Shown here piece by piece: positions 33,940 to 43,297 of a stretch of DNA of 64,000 nt. The position numbers and the translations under genes are program-made. How positions within the stretch are numbered: position 1 is the first letter of the stretch; each line of letters starts with the position of its first letter. The stretch is from positions 1,798,001 to 1,862,000 of the forward strand of contig NZ_CP151657.1 of the NCBI RefSeq assembly GCF_038405225.1. Direction: 5' to 3'. Under the pieces are notes generated by a model. That model saw nothing but the letters and a program-made list of their open reading frames with translations, was not told where the DNA came from and ran no database searches. This stretch comes from Arthrobacter citreus (lineage in GTDB: Bacteria; Actinomycetota; Actinomycetes; Actinomycetales; Micrococcaceae).

Positions 33940-36051
33940 CTAGGCGTCGATGCGGTCCCGGTCCAGCATGGCCGCACCGGCCACGATGAAGTCCTTGCGC
34001 GGGGCCACGTCGCTGCCCATCAGCAGCTCGAAGGCACGCTCGGCGTCGGCCGCCTGGTCGATGCGCACGCGGCGCAGCGTGCGGTGGCGGGGATCCATGG
34101 TGGTTTCCGCCAGCTGATCCGCGTCCATTTCACCCAGGCCCTTGTACCGCTGGATGGGTTCCTTGTAGTTCTTCCCGTCCTTCTGCAGCTTGGCCAGCAG
34201 GACGTGCAGCTCCTTCTCGCTGTACGTGTAGATCATCTCGTTGGCCTTGGAGCCGTGGTTGATGACCTCCACCCGGTGCAGCGGCGGAACGGCCGCATAC
34301 ACCCGTCCGGCCTCGACCAGGGGGCGCATGTAGCGGAAGAACAGCGTCAGCAGCAGCGTGCGGATGTGCGCGCCGTCGACGTCGGCGTCCGTCATGAAGA
34401 TGACTTTGCCGTAGCGCGCGGCGTCGAGCTGGAAACTGCGTCCGGACCCGGCGCCCACCACCTGGATCAGGGCCGCGCACTCGGCGTTGGAGAGCATGTC
34501 CGCCACCGAGGCCTTCTGTACGTTCAGGATCTTGCCGCGGATCGGCAGCAGTGCCTGGTAGTCGGAGGAGCGGGCCAGCTTGGCGGTGCCGAGCGCGCTG
34601 TCACCCTCGACAATGAAGAGTTCGGAACGTTCGCTGTCATCGATCCGGCAGTCCGCCAGCTTGGCGGGCATGGACGATGTTTCCAGGGCGTTTTTGCGGC
34701 GCTGGGTTTCCTTGTGCTGGCGGGCGGAGATGCGGGATTTCATCTCCGAGACAACCTTTTCCAGCAGCAGCGCCGACTGGGCCTTGTCGGCGCGCGCGCT
34801 CGAGTTCAGCTTGGCGGTGATCTCCTTGTCCACCACCTTGGCCACGATCGCCCGGACAGCCGACGTGCCGAGGATTTCCTTGGTCTGGCCCTCGAACTGG
34901 GGTTCGGCAAGCCGGACGGTCAGGACTGCCGTAAGTCCGGCGAAGACATCGTCCTTTTCGATCTTGTCGCTGCCGGCCTTCAGTTTCCGGGCGTTGGCCT
35001 CGATCACCTTGCGGAAGGTCTTGAGCAGTGCCTGTTCAAATCCGGCCTGGTGCGTGCCGCCCTTGGGGGTGGAAATGATGTTGACGAAGCTGCGGATGTT
35101 CGTTTCGTAGCCAATGCCCCAGCGCAGTGCAATGTCCACCTCGCACTCGCGCTCAACTTCGGCGATCTTGCTGTGCCCGGAGTCATCAAGGACGGGAACG
35201 GATTCCTTGAACTTTCCGCTGCCCTGCAGCCGCCAGATATCCGTGACCGGAGCGTCGGCGGCCAGGAAATCGACGAATTCGGTGATGCCCCCGTCATGCT
35301 GGAAGACTTCCTCGATCGGTCCGGCCTCGCCGGGGGTGCCCGGCAGCCGCCGCTCGTCGCGCAGGGTGATCCGCAGGCCCGGAACCAGGAATGATGTCTG
35401 GCGGGCACGTGCCTGCAGCTCCGTGTAGGAGAACTTCGCATCGGGTGTGAAGATCTGCCGGTCCGCCCAGTACCGGATCCTGGTGCCGGTCACGCCACGC
35501 TTGGCCTTGCCGACAACTTCCAGCTTCGAGCTTTCCAGGAAGGGGGAGAACTTGGCGTCAGGGCTCGGCGACTTGCCGGTATCGGCAAAGTGGCCGGGTT
35601 CGCCGCGCCGGAAGTTCATCTGGTAGGTCTTGCCGGCCCGGTCCACCTGCACATCCAGGCGTGAGGACAGGGCGTTGACCACGGAGGCGCCGACGCCGTG
35701 CAGGCCGCCGGAAGCGGCGTAGGAGCCGCCGCCGAACTTGCCGCCGGCATGGAGCTTGGTGAAGACCACTTCCACGCCCGAGAGCCCCGTTTTCGGCTCG
35801 ATGTCCACGGGGATGCCGCGGCCGTCGTCGTGGATTTCAACTGACCCGTCCGGATGCAGGATGATCTTGATGCTTTGGCCGTATCCGGCCAGGGCTTCGT
35901 CCACGGAGTTGTCGATGATTTCCCACAGGCAGTGCATGAGTCCACGGGAGTCCGTGGATCCGATGTACATGCCCGGACGCTTACGGACGGCTTCTAGCCC
36001 TTCCAGGACGGAAAGGTGGCGGGCGTTGTACTCAGTGTTCGGGGGCGCCAC
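33940..36051 (-). CDS. parE: DNA topoisomerase IV subunit B
   Basis: ATPase subunit of topoisomerase IV, partner of ParC at 13.9-16.4 kb; 703 residues. GHKL ATPase motifs [24 protein letters not shown] and [16 protein letters not shown] are present, then the transducer and the TOPRIM domain with [17 protein letters not shown] and [17 protein letters not shown]. The length and the absence of a GyrB-specific insert support ParE. The neighbourhood (DUF7455 and sigA) is the usual actinobacterial one. Confidence 0.9.
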   Translation of the reverse strand: MAPPNTEYNARHLSVLEGLEAVRKRPGMYIGSTDSRGLMHCLWEIIDNSVDEALAGYGQSIKIILHPDGSVEIHDDGRGIPVDIEPKTGLSGVEVVFTKLHAGGKFGGGSYAASGGLHGVGASVVNALSSRLDVQVDRAGKTYQMNFRRGEPGHFADTGKSPSPDAKFSPFLESSKLEVVGKAKRGVTGTRIRYWADRQIFTPDAKFSYTELQARARQTSFLVPGLRITLRDERRLPGTPGEAGPIEEVFQHDGGITEFVDFLAADAPVTDIWRLQGSGKFKESVPVLDDSGHSKIAEVERECEVDIALRWGIGYETNIRSFVNIISTPKGGTHQAGFEQALLKTFRKVIEANARKLKAGSDKIEKDDVFAGLTAVLTVRLAEPQFEGQTKEILGTSAVRAIVAKVVDKEITAKLNSSARADKAQSALLLEKVVSEMKSRISARQHKETQRRKNALETSSMPAKLADCRIDDSERSELFIVEGDSALGTAKLARSSDYQALLPIRGKILNVQKASVADMLSNAECAALIQVVGAGSGRSFQLDAARYGKVIFMTDADVDGAHIRTLLLTLFFRYMRPLVEAGRVYAAVPPLHRVEVINHGSKANEMIYTYSEKELHVLLAKLQKDGKNYKEPIQRYKGLGEMDADQLAETTMDPRHRTLRRVRIDQAADAERAFELLMGSDVAPRKDFIVAGAAMLDRDRIDA

Positions 36052-36314
36052 GTGTTTGAAACTCCTCAGGCCTTGGGACCGTTAGTCGGCAGCTCCGGTC
36101 GGCGGATCGCGGACCGGCTGCAGCCCGGAGACACCCGGACTACTTCCAAGGTTAATGCCCACCGGTGACACTGCCCGCCAGCGACTCAGTCCCAGTGAAT
36201 TACCTCACGGCCGAACGCCCGTTTGGTACGCGTAGAGCGAAAGGGGCGCCCGGGTGCGAAGACTGGGTCCGCAAAGATGGTTATATAAAGTATCAACACC
36301 CTTAGGAGGCTTTC

Positions 36315-36539
36315 ATGACAGCAGCAGTAGCTACTCGTGAACTGAATACGCTGGACCGCTGCGACCGCTGCGGCGCCCAGGCGTACGTACGTGCGGTACT
36401 GGAATCCTCGGGTGGGGAGCTGCTCTTCTGCGGCCACCATGCACGGGCGGTGGAGGCCAACCTCCGCCCCCTGACTTCGGAATGGCAGGACGAGACTTCC
36501 CGCCTGACGACGAAGGTTGCAGCAGTCCCCGCAGACTAG
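36315..36539 (+). CDS. DUF7455 family small zinc-ribbon-like protein
   Basis: Protein of 74 residues, function unknown, conserved near sigA/parE in actinobacteria. CDRCG (Cys16, Cys19) and FCGHH (Cys39, His41/42) probably bind one zinc. It has a strong ribosome-binding site, TAGGAGG, and an AT-rich TATATAAAGTATC stretch upstream that may hold its -10 element. It ends before a strong terminator. Confidence 0.85.
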   Translation: MTAAVATRELNTLDRCDRCGAQAYVRAVLESSGGELLFCGHHARAVEANLRPLTSEWQDETSRLTTKVAAVPAD

Positions 36540-36587
36540 CGCCGCGTCAGCGGCCAGCCCGAACATCCCGGGCAATTCCTACGCTTG

Positions 36588-36621
36588 AAAAGGCTCCTCC
36601 CACAGCGGGAGGAGCCTTTTT
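36588..36621 (+). terminator. Strong rho-independent terminator after the DUF7455 gene
   Basis: Perfect 14-base stem AAAAGGCTCCTCCC / GGGAGGAGCCTTTT with a 5-base loop, ending in a T-run. It may act in both directions. Confidence 0.93.
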
Positions 36622-36703
36622 CATGCCTGCCTCTTTTTCAGGGCCGGCTGGTTTTTATGCCTCCGTGGTTGGGGATGCACCCGGATCCAAAGCACGCATA
36701 ACG

Positions 36704-36742
36704 CAAAACGCCCCCGACCCGCGGCAGCGGGATCGGAGGCGT
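36704..36742 (-). terminator. Terminator after sigA
   Basis: Read on the minus strand, ACGCCTCCGATCCCGC pairs with GCGGGTCGGGGGCGT (one mismatch, one bulge), followed by TTTTGCGT. It lies about 40 bases after the sigA stop. Confidence 0.75.
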
Positions 36743-36780
36743 CAAGCAGACTCCTGCTGCGGCTTGCGGGCCGCTCAGTG

Positions 36781-38070
36781 TTAGTCCAGGTAGTCGCGCA
36801 GAACCTGTGAGCGTGACGGGTGGCGCAGCTTGGACATGGTCTTGGATTCGATCTGGCGGATCCGCTCACGGGTAACCCCGTAAACCTTTCCGATCTCGTC
36901 CAAGGTCTTGGGCTGGCCGTCCGTCAGGCCGAAGCGCATGGCGACGACGCCGGCTTCGCGCTCGGAGAGCGTGTCCAGCACCGAGTGCAACTGCTCCTGC
37001 AGCAGGGTGAAGCTCACGGCGTCAGCCGGAACAACAGCCTCTGAGTCTTCGATGAGGTCACCGAACTCGGAATCGCCGTCTTCACCCAGCGGGGTGTGCA
37101 GGGAGATCGGCTCGCGGCCGTACTTCTGCACCTCCACGACCTTCTCAGGGGTCATGTCGAGTTCCAGTGCCAGCTCTTCGGGCGCAGGCTCGCGGCCCAG
37201 GTCCTGAAGCATCTGGCGCTGGACGCGGGCCAGCTTGTTGATGACCTCGACCATGTGCACCGGGATACGGATGGTGCGGGCCTGGTCGGCCATGGCGCGG
37301 GTGATGGCCTGGCGGATCCACCAGGTTGCGTAGGTGGAGAACTTGAAGCCCTTCGTGTAGTCGAACTTCTCGACTGCACGGATCAGGCCCAGGTTTCCTT
37401 CCTGGATGAGGTCCAGGAACAGCATGCCGCGGCCGGTGTAACGCTTGGCCAGCGAGACCACGAGCCGGAGGTTGGCCTCCAGCAGGTGGTTCTTGGCACG
37501 CTTGCCGTCGTGGACGATGAACTCCAGCTCGCGCTTGAGCTTGGGGTCCATGTCCGGATCGGCTGCAAGCTTCTCCTCGGCGAAGAGGCCTGCTTCGATG
37601 CGCAGGGCAAGATCAACTTCCTGCTCTGCGTTCAGCAGGGCAACCTTGCCGATCTGCTTCAGGTAATCCTTGACCGGGTCCGCGGTGGCACCGGCGGAAA
37701 CGACCTGCTGGGCAGGGGCGTCGTCGTCGTCGGCATCCGAGTACACAAACCCTGAACCGGTCGGCGCTGCTTCAGGTGCGTCGGTGGCATCAAGGTCCGG
37801 CTCAGCGGGCTCGGAATCGGTCTGCTGCTCATCCTCTTCCGCAGCTGCAGGGGCCTTGGCCGACTTGGCTGTCTTGGCGGCGGTTTTGCGGCCGGCTGCA
37901 GTGGTGCCTGCCTTAGCGGCGGCAGGCTTCCGCACTGCAGGCTTGCGGACTGTCTTCACCGCGGTCTTTTCGCCGGCAGCGGGTTCCATCGGAGCCAAAG
38001 CTTCGTCTGCGGCAGTGCGCTTGCTTGCAGTGTCAGTCTCTTCGACTGCAGTTGTCTTTCTCGGCGACAC
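36781..38070 (-). CDS. sigA: Principal RNA polymerase sigma factor
   Basis: Housekeeping sigma-70, 429 residues. The first 120 residues are Ala/Lys-rich then acidic, as in actinobacterial SigA. Region 1.2 ([17 protein letters not shown]), region 2 ([45 protein letters not shown]), region 3, and region 4.2 ([20 protein letters not shown]) are all present. The start ATG at 38070 begins [12 protein letters not shown] 353-base upstream region separates it from the DUF4192 gene. Confidence 0.95.
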   Translation of the reverse strand: MSPRKTTAVEETDTASKRTAADEALAPMEPAAGEKTAVKTVRKPAVRKPAAAKAGTTAAGRKTAAKTAKSAKAPAAAEEDEQQTDSEPAEPDLDATDAPEAAPTGSGFVYSDADDDDAPAQQVVSAGATADPVKDYLKQIGKVALLNAEQEVDLALRIEAGLFAEEKLAADPDMDPKLKRELEFIVHDGKRAKNHLLEANLRLVVSLAKRYTGRGMLFLDLIQEGNLGLIRAVEKFDYTKGFKFSTYATWWIRQAITRAMADQARTIRIPVHMVEVINKLARVQRQMLQDLGREPAPEELALELDMTPEKVVEVQKYGREPISLHTPLGEDGDSEFGDLIEDSEAVVPADAVSFTLLQEQLHSVLDTLSEREAGVVAMRFGLTDGQPKTLDEIGKVYGVTRERIRQIESKTMSKLRHPSRSQVLRDYLD

Positions 38071-38423
38071 AGAAAACCTTTCATACGGCGGGCTGTGGAA
38101 TCGCCATTGGGGGCAACACCACTATGACCCTGTCAAGTCCGTGCTTGAATTCAAGCGATCCCTCCACTGCGGTGTCCCTAAGTGGAACACACGCGCGGCG
38201 GTTTCTGTTCCCTCTGCGTTAACCGCAAAAGGCCCAAAAGCGATACTTGATACACGAACCCGACCGGGTCTCGGTTCCCATTGTCTCACGATTTAGTGCA
38301 GCAGACAGCACTGCCGAGACCATTACCGGGCAGGAAGCAGTCGAGGGCACCGTTTCCGGGAACCTTTTCCCCGGGAGGGTGGATCCGGCGGCCTGTGCCT
38401 AGGTGCCGGCATCCACCGCATGC
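38071..38423. other. Intergenic region upstream of sigA
   Basis: A 353-base region expected to hold the sigA promoter(s) on the minus strand and the 3' flank of the DUF4192 gene. I see no gene, no strong hairpin and no unambiguous -35/-10 pair. A moderately AT-rich patch lies around 38215-38260. Confidence 0.5.
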
Positions 38424-40028
38424 TTAGGAGCGGGCTCCGCCTTGATGCCGCTCCGGCGCCGCTCTCCACGCGGTTCCGGCAGTCCGTGCCCATACCGGGA
38501 ACATGCCGGTGGCCAGGAGGTCCTCCAGCAGTTCAGCCAGCCGGTACCCCGGATATGCCTCCAAGCAGCGGCCCAGATAAACCTGCGCCCTGGATCCTCT
38601 TCCCCTGGCCCATTCAATCCAGGCCAGCAGGCTGAGCAGTGCCGCAGCCGCTTCGATGTCGACTTCCGCCCCGTTGTCGTCGTCTGCGGTTCCGGCTGCC
38701 CCAGTGGTTCCAGTGGTTCCGGCGGTTCCAGTGGTTCCAGCGGTTCCAGCAGCTGCAAGCAGTTCAGCGAACACGGCAAAGGCCGCATCCATACGGGACC
38801 AATCCGGCACGCCGGCATACTGGCCGATCAGCACCTCACGAAAGCACTGTTCCGGGTCTGGCACCTTCGGCCGGGAACGGCCGGAGGTCCCCCTGACGCG
38901 AACCGGGAGTGGGCTTGGGCCGCGCGGCGGGGCTGCATTCGGGCTGTGCAGCGGGGCTGCGCCCGTGCCTCGCCACGGAGCCGTGGCCGGGACCACGCCC
39001 GGCGGCAGCAGAGGCGCCCCTTCATCCCCCGAGAGAAGACCGCAGGCTTCTGCCCCGTCCAGGGCTCTTGCGCTGCCCAGAGCAGCCGCCACCAATAGGG
39101 TGTCGCGCACCGGACGGGCATGCAGGCTGGCCAGCAGGAAACCCGCCGCATCGGGATCCGTTCGCAGCAGCGGGCATCCCCTCCCCCGAGGCAACAGGTC
39201 AGACCGCTCAGGCCCGGCAGACCCATCGGATCGATCAGCTGGATCAGTCCCGTGTGACCCATCGAACCCGTCAGACCCGTCAAGAAGGAGCCCATCAGAC
39301 CCGTCAGGCCCGTCAGGAAGAAGCTCGTTAGACCATTGCCCGTTGACCTCCGCTGCCGCACTGTTCAAAAACTCGTCCCAGACCGCCAGCGTGCCCGCAA
39401 ACTGGGCACGCCGACACCACTTGCCCTTGAGCCGGCGGGTATAACGCGCTCGGTGCATCATCTGTTTACCGTCGCCCTCCCACACCGGCGGCAGATCCTG
39501 TGTCACCGCCTCCTCCAATGAAGAGGCGTAAGCACTGCCCCGGAAAACCATCTCCGCACTGAGGGTACTGTCCCCAATTTGGCTCAGGGGACGGCCCGGC
39601 CAAGGGCAGCAGCTGCTGTCCGAGCAGAAGTACTCCCGCCAGGCACTCTCCGAGACGAGCCAGCCGTCGCGGAGGGGCAGGCCTGCATCAGCAAGCTGCC
39701 GTCCAAGTTGGTCAACCAACTTGCGGTAGGGCGGAACGCCCGGCTTTGGCCACTTCCGGTCCGTGTACATCGCCATGAGCACTCCGTTTGCGGCCCGGTC
39801 CGAGCGCAGCAGTTCAGTGACCCGGGCAGCAAACTCCGAGTAGTCGAGCGCGGCTGCTGGCAAATCCAGCCGGAGAGTGGCGCCGAGGCGGGAGGAATCC
39901 ATGGTCATGAGCACCAGTGACTCCTGTGGCACAAAGCCCAAACTGTGGGGAATGAAAGCCAGGATGTCCACTGGCCCGCTCACGGGAAACGGATCGTGGG
40001 CATGTTGGCCGTTGGGAGAGTTCGTCAT
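38424..40028 (-). CDS. DUF4192 family protein with minisatellite-encoded insertions
   Basis: Actinobacterial protein of unknown function, 534 residues. The family core is clear at the N terminus (VDILAFIPHSLGFVPQESLV, LRLDLPAAALDYSEFAARV) and at the C terminus (AALLSLLAWIEWARGRGSRA, AYPGYRLAELLEDLL). Two low-complexity segments interrupt it: an Asp/Gly/Ser-rich one near residues 237-275 and a Thr/Gly/Ala-rich one near 425-446, both encoded by 9-base repeats. The start at 40028 (MTNSPNGQH) is a choice; an ATG 20 codons upstream is possible. The ribosome-binding site is weak. Confidence 0.8.
   Translation of the reverse strand: MTNSPNGQHAHDPFPVSGPVDILAFIPHSLGFVPQESLVLMTMDSSRLGATLRLDLPAAALDYSEFAARVTELLRSDRAANGVLMAMYTDRKWPKPGVPPYRKLVDQLGRQLADAGLPLRDGWLVSESAWREYFCSDSSCCPWPGRPLSQIGDSTLSAEMVFRGSAYASSLEEAVTQDLPPVWEGDGKQMMHRARYTRRLKGKWCRRAQFAGTLAVWDEFLNSAAAEVNGQWSNELLPDGPDGSDGLLLDGSDGFDGSHGTDPADRSDGSAGPERSDLLPRGRGCPLLRTDPDAAGFLLASLHARPVRDTLLVAAALGSARALDGAEACGLLSGDEGAPLLPPGVVPATAPWRGTGAAPLHSPNAAPPRGPSPLPVRVRGTSGRSRPKVPDPEQCFREVLIGQYAGVPDWSRMDAAFAVFAELLAAAGTAGTTGTAGTTGTTGAAGTADDDNGAEVDIEAAAALLSLLAWIEWARGRGSRAQVYLGRCLEAYPGYRLAELLEDLLATGMFPVWARTAGTAWRAAPERHQGGARS
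38689..38756. repeat. 9-bp tandem repeat inside the DUF4192 gene, first tract
   Basis: Imperfect repeats of GGTTCCAGY encoding a Thr-Gly-Thr/Ala tract in frame in the minus-strand gene. Nine bases is a multiple of three, so copy-number change would not break the frame. Confidence 0.85.
39200..39320. repeat. 9-bp-type tandem repeat inside the DUF4192 gene, second tract
   Basis: Degenerate repeats with units such as CCCGTCAGA and CCCATCAGA encode a run of DG(S/F/P)DG in the minus-strand gene. More diverged than the first tract. Confidence 0.75.
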
Positions 40029-40517
40029 GGATCGAGCTTCGGGCCCGCATGCCCACTCGCTCATCCGGCACCGGGAATCTGTGGACACTTGAGGGCTGCC
40101 CGCCCTCCGCTGAACGCCGTGGAGGACGGGTCAAATCATCTTCACGAGGGATCGGCCCGATGGCGTGAAGCCCGGTTATCTGCACGAAGGATGACCTTTA
40201 CGGGGCAAGTGGCCCGCAAACGGCTTCTATCGGACAGATCAAGGGCTTTGAGAATCTATCGTGCAGATCAGGGGCCTTCCGGGAATCCTTCGTGCAGAAA
40301 AGGGGCTCAAAAGAGCGATTCCGGGGCTCATGGTCCCGTTATCTGCACGATAGAAAGTTTGAAGCCCCGTTATCTGCACGAAGGATGGGTTCGACGGCGT
40401 GAAGCCCCGTTATCTGCACGAAGGATCGGCCCGACAGCGCGAATACCCCTTCATCCGCAGAATTTCATTGGCAGAAATGTGGCACAGGCACTACCTTCTG
40501 CCCTCCAAGTGGAACCG
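40029..40517. other. Intergenic region between the MFS gene and the DUF4192 gene
   Basis: A 489-base region without a credible gene. Its centre (40176-40426) is the second palindromic repeat cluster; the remainder looks unique. The DUF4192 promoter must lie in or beside it. Confidence 0.65.
40176..40426. repeat. Cluster of palindromic intergenic repeats, copy 2
   Basis: The core TTATCTGCACGAAGGAT is exact at 40176-40192, 40370-40386 and 40410-40426, and the variant TTATCTGCACGATAG starts at 40339. Inverted copies are TATCGTGCAGATCAGGGG at 40257 and ATCCTTCGTGCAGAAAAGG at 40285, with a decayed one at 40228 (TATCGGACAGATCAAGGG). The last two direct copies are 40 bases apart within a longer repeat containing GGCGTGAAGCCCCG. 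This cluster is more decayed than the one at 16598-17073 but uses the same core in both orientations. Confidence 0.9.
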
Positions 40518-41915
40518 CTAATTCGGTTCGCGGCCCGCGCCGCTCCCGGCGTCGTCACCGCCGTCATTTCCGGAGCCACGAACGGCCTGCCGGGACCGGC
40601 GCGCAGCCTGCTTCGCCTGGCGTTCACGGGCAATAGCTTCCCGCAGCGGCGGCAGCCGGACGCCGTCGTCGGCCATGCGCGCGCGAACCCTGCCCCTGGT
40701 GCGGAGGATTCCGGCAACACCCAGGGCCATGACAGCAAACTGCACCGCAAACGCAATACGGAACGAATCCAGCGCATACAGGTCTCCCCCGGAGAATCCG
40801 GTGGAGTTCAGCGCATCCAGCACCACTCCAATCAGGTACATGGAGACCAGGGAAGCGATGAAGCCGCCGATATTCACAATGCCCGTGGCGGTGCCCAAAC
40901 GGTGCCCGGGGTTGTAGGTCCGGGCAAAATCAAAGCCGATCATCGACCCCGGACCGCCAACGGCCAGCACCGCCACCAGCAGAGCGAGCAGCCACAGCGG
41001 AGCCGGACCGGGATACAGCAGCACCGCCAGCCAGGCGCCGGCCATGGCAGCGGCAATCAGCAGCACCATGGTGGACCGGCGCAGCGGGTGGCGCCCCACC
41101 CAGGAGCCCAGCCACGGACCGCAGACGACGGCCACCAGGACAAACAGCGTCATCAGGGCCGAGGCCCGGGATGATTCAACCCCTTCGGCGCTGACCAGGT
41201 ACGGGAAGCCCCACATCATGACAAAAACCGTGCCGGGGAACTGGATCGTGAAGTGGGTCCACATCCCCAACCTCGTTCCGGGCTGGCGCCATGCCTCGGC
41301 CAACGACGTGGCGGTTTGGCGCAGGGGAAGCAGCGGCGGCGCCTGCGAACCGGGCGGGCGGTTGCGCACCACCAGAAGGGTGAGCACAAGGACAAGCACG
41401 GACAGGGACGCCGCGGAAACAAAGGCGGTGTTCCAGCCGTATTTGTGCAGGACAAAGGCAAACGGAACGGCACTGACAATCTGCCCCAGCTGGCCCACAA
41501 TTCCGGTCCACTGGGTCAGGACGGGGATCTGCCGGCCGCTGAACCAGGCCGGCAGCAGCCGCAGGACACTGATAAACGTCAGGGCATCGCCGGCACCCAC
41601 CAGAGAACGGCCAAGGATGCCGCCGCCCACCGATTCAGCGGTGGCCAGTTGAAGCTGTCCGGCGATCATCAGGGCGGCACCGCCGGCAATCAGCAGCCGC
41701 GGACCGAACCGGTCCACGAGCACGCCGACGGGAATCTGCAGCCCGGCGTACACCAGCAGCTGCACCACCGTAAACACGGAAAGGATGGAGGCCGTGGCGT
41801 CAAAGCGGGCAGTCGCCTCCAGCCCGGCAACACCAAAAGTGGTGCGCTGGGTTACCGCGGCGAGATAGGCGAGGACACTGATCCCCCAGACAAGCCAGGC
41901 GCGGGAAGCCTTCAC
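40518..41915 (-). CDS. Major facilitator superfamily transporter
   Basis: Twelve-span membrane transporter of 465 residues. The loop 2-3 signature is present as GVLVDRFGPRLLIAGG, and helix 4/5 has GRSLVGAGDALTFISVLRLL. The C-terminal 50 or so residues are basic and hydrophilic. No substrate is suggested by the sequence. It follows the PAC2 gene by 18 bases on the same strand and may be co-transcribed with it. Confidence 0.85.
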   Translation of the reverse strand: MKASRAWLVWGISVLAYLAAVTQRTTFGVAGLEATARFDATASILSVFTVVQLLVYAGLQIPVGVLVDRFGPRLLIAGGAALMIAGQLQLATAESVGGGILGRSLVGAGDALTFISVLRLLPAWFSGRQIPVLTQWTGIVGQLGQIVSAVPFAFVLHKYGWNTAFVSAASLSVLVLVLTLLVVRNRPPGSQAPPLLPLRQTATSLAEAWRQPGTRLGMWTHFTIQFPGTVFVMMWGFPYLVSAEGVESSRASALMTLFVLVAVVCGPWLGSWVGRHPLRRSTMVLLIAAAMAGAWLAVLLYPGPAPLWLLALLVAVLAVGGPGSMIGFDFARTYNPGHRLGTATGIVNIGGFIASLVSMYLIGVVLDALNSTGFSGGDLYALDSFRIAFAVQFAVMALGVAGILRTRGRVRARMADDGVRLPPLREAIARERQAKQAARRSRQAVRGSGNDGGDDAGSGAGREPN

Positions 41916-41933
41916 CGGCGCGCCTCCGGAGAC

Positions 41934-42989
41934 TTACTCCCGGGGGTAGTCCCGCGGCCCTGTCCCGGACTCCCGGCCGGCCTGTCCCGTCGTGTCAGCG
42001 TTCCCACCAGTTTCTGTTTCCTCCGTTGTGCTTTCATGATCGGCCGGATGGTTCTCCGGCCACAGCGCCTCGGATTCCTCTTCCGCCTGCGGGCTGGCCA
42101 GATACGCTTCGACAGCTGCACCCAGCTCCTCGGCATTGGCAAGCTCGTCATTGTCCTTCACCAGCAATGAGCGGCGCACGTTGCTGTCCGTGTACTCGTC
42201 ATAGCGCTTTTCCAGCGTCGCCACCACGCCCTTGACTTCGGCGGATGCCTCCACCTGCTCGGCGATCTGGCGTTCGACGTCGCGGCCGGCTTCGCGGAGC
42301 CGGTCCGTGGGCAGCACCAGCGAAGCTGCGGCTCCCAGATACTCCAGACCCGCCACTGCGGCGGGAGGGAATTCGGCTTCGGCCAGGTAATGGGGCACGT
42401 GCATGGCATGCCCGACGACGTCGATTCCGGCCTGGGTGAGCCGCAGTTCCAGAATATGGCCGACGGCGGCCTGGATTTGCGCGCTCGGCCGCCAGGAGCT
42501 GATCCCGGCCATGAGGTCAGGCCGGTTGCCGTGGACCGTCACGCCCACGGGGCGGGTGTGCGGCACGGGCATGGGAATCGAATGGATCCAGCTCACCTGC
42601 TGCACGTCAAACGTCTTGGCCAGATGCACGACGGCGGCGGCAAACCGTTCCCACTGCACGTCCGGTTCAAAACCGGTCAGGAACAGGAAGGGCTCTCCCA
42701 ATCCGTCGTAAAGCCGGTACAGGTTGAGCAGCGGCGGCTCGTAGTCCGTTAAATGGTCTTCCACGAAGAAGATCTGGGGGCGGCGTGCCCGGTAGTCGAT
42801 GAGCTGGTCGGCGTCGAAAGTCGCCACGAGGTCATGGTCAAGCGTTTCCAGCAGCTCGTCGCGGATCTGGGACACAACGTGTCCCGCCTCAGCAAAGCCG
42901 GTGAAGCCCACCAGAAGCTGCAATCCGTTCAGGCCGGCGTCGCCGGCGACTTCCGGATTCAAGTTAAACAGGGTCAGCGGATCAAGCAT
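41934..42989 (-). CDS. PAC2 (proteasome assembly chaperone 2) family protein
   Basis: Protein of 351 residues. The family core spans about residues 20-290, with LLVGFTGFAEAGHVVSQI, FFVEDHLTDYEPP, WIHSIPMPVPHTRPVGVTVHG and VPHYLAEAEFPPAAVAGLEYL. The C-terminal 60 residues are acidic and disordered-looking. Actinobacteria of this group often have a 20S proteasome, but a role for the bacterial PAC2 proteins in its assembly is not established. Confidence 0.87.
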   Translation of the reverse strand: MLDPLTLFNLNPEVAGDAGLNGLQLLVGFTGFAEAGHVVSQIRDELLETLDHDLVATFDADQLIDYRARRPQIFFVEDHLTDYEPPLLNLYRLYDGLGEPFLFLTGFEPDVQWERFAAAVVHLAKTFDVQQVSWIHSIPMPVPHTRPVGVTVHGNRPDLMAGISSWRPSAQIQAAVGHILELRLTQAGIDVVGHAMHVPHYLAEAEFPPAAVAGLEYLGAAASLVLPTDRLREAGRDVERQIAEQVEASAEVKGVVATLEKRYDEYTDSNVRRSLLVKDNDELANAEELGAAVEAYLASPQAEEESEALWPENHPADHESTTEETETGGNADTTGQAGRESGTGPRDYPRE

Positions 42990-43297
42990 GTCTTCCCCTT
43001 CTGTGCTTCCATGTGCTTCGGTCTCCCGAGGTATGCGGAGTGTCCCCGCTTCGGTCTGCGGAGAAATCTCCGCCGGACGGCCGGGGCGGCGCAGGTGCGC
43101 GCTGTTTACTCAAGGGTAAACGCCGCCTGCCCCGCGTTTCATTCCCGTCCGCCGAGGGCGCACTCCCGCTTCGCAAACCTCGGCAGCGGCGGCAAGAGAC
43201 TACGATCTGTACAGAGGCGCCGCTCCGCACTATGCGGGACGCGGGGGAAACGCGGCACCAGCCAACCAATTCATGCAATAGGTAAGGATGAAACTTC
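42990..43297. other. Divergent intergenic region between the PAC2 gene and pepA
   Basis: A 308-base promoter region for both genes. It contains a small dyad, GTTTAC-TCAAGG-GTAAAC, at 43104-43121, which could be an operator but has only six-base arms. The pepA ribosome-binding site AAGGATG lies shortly before its GTG start. Confidence 0.5.

Noticed and set aside
43104-43121. Operator upstream of pepA
   Set aside because: The dyad has only six-base arms and no neighbouring regulator; noted in the intergenic entry only.
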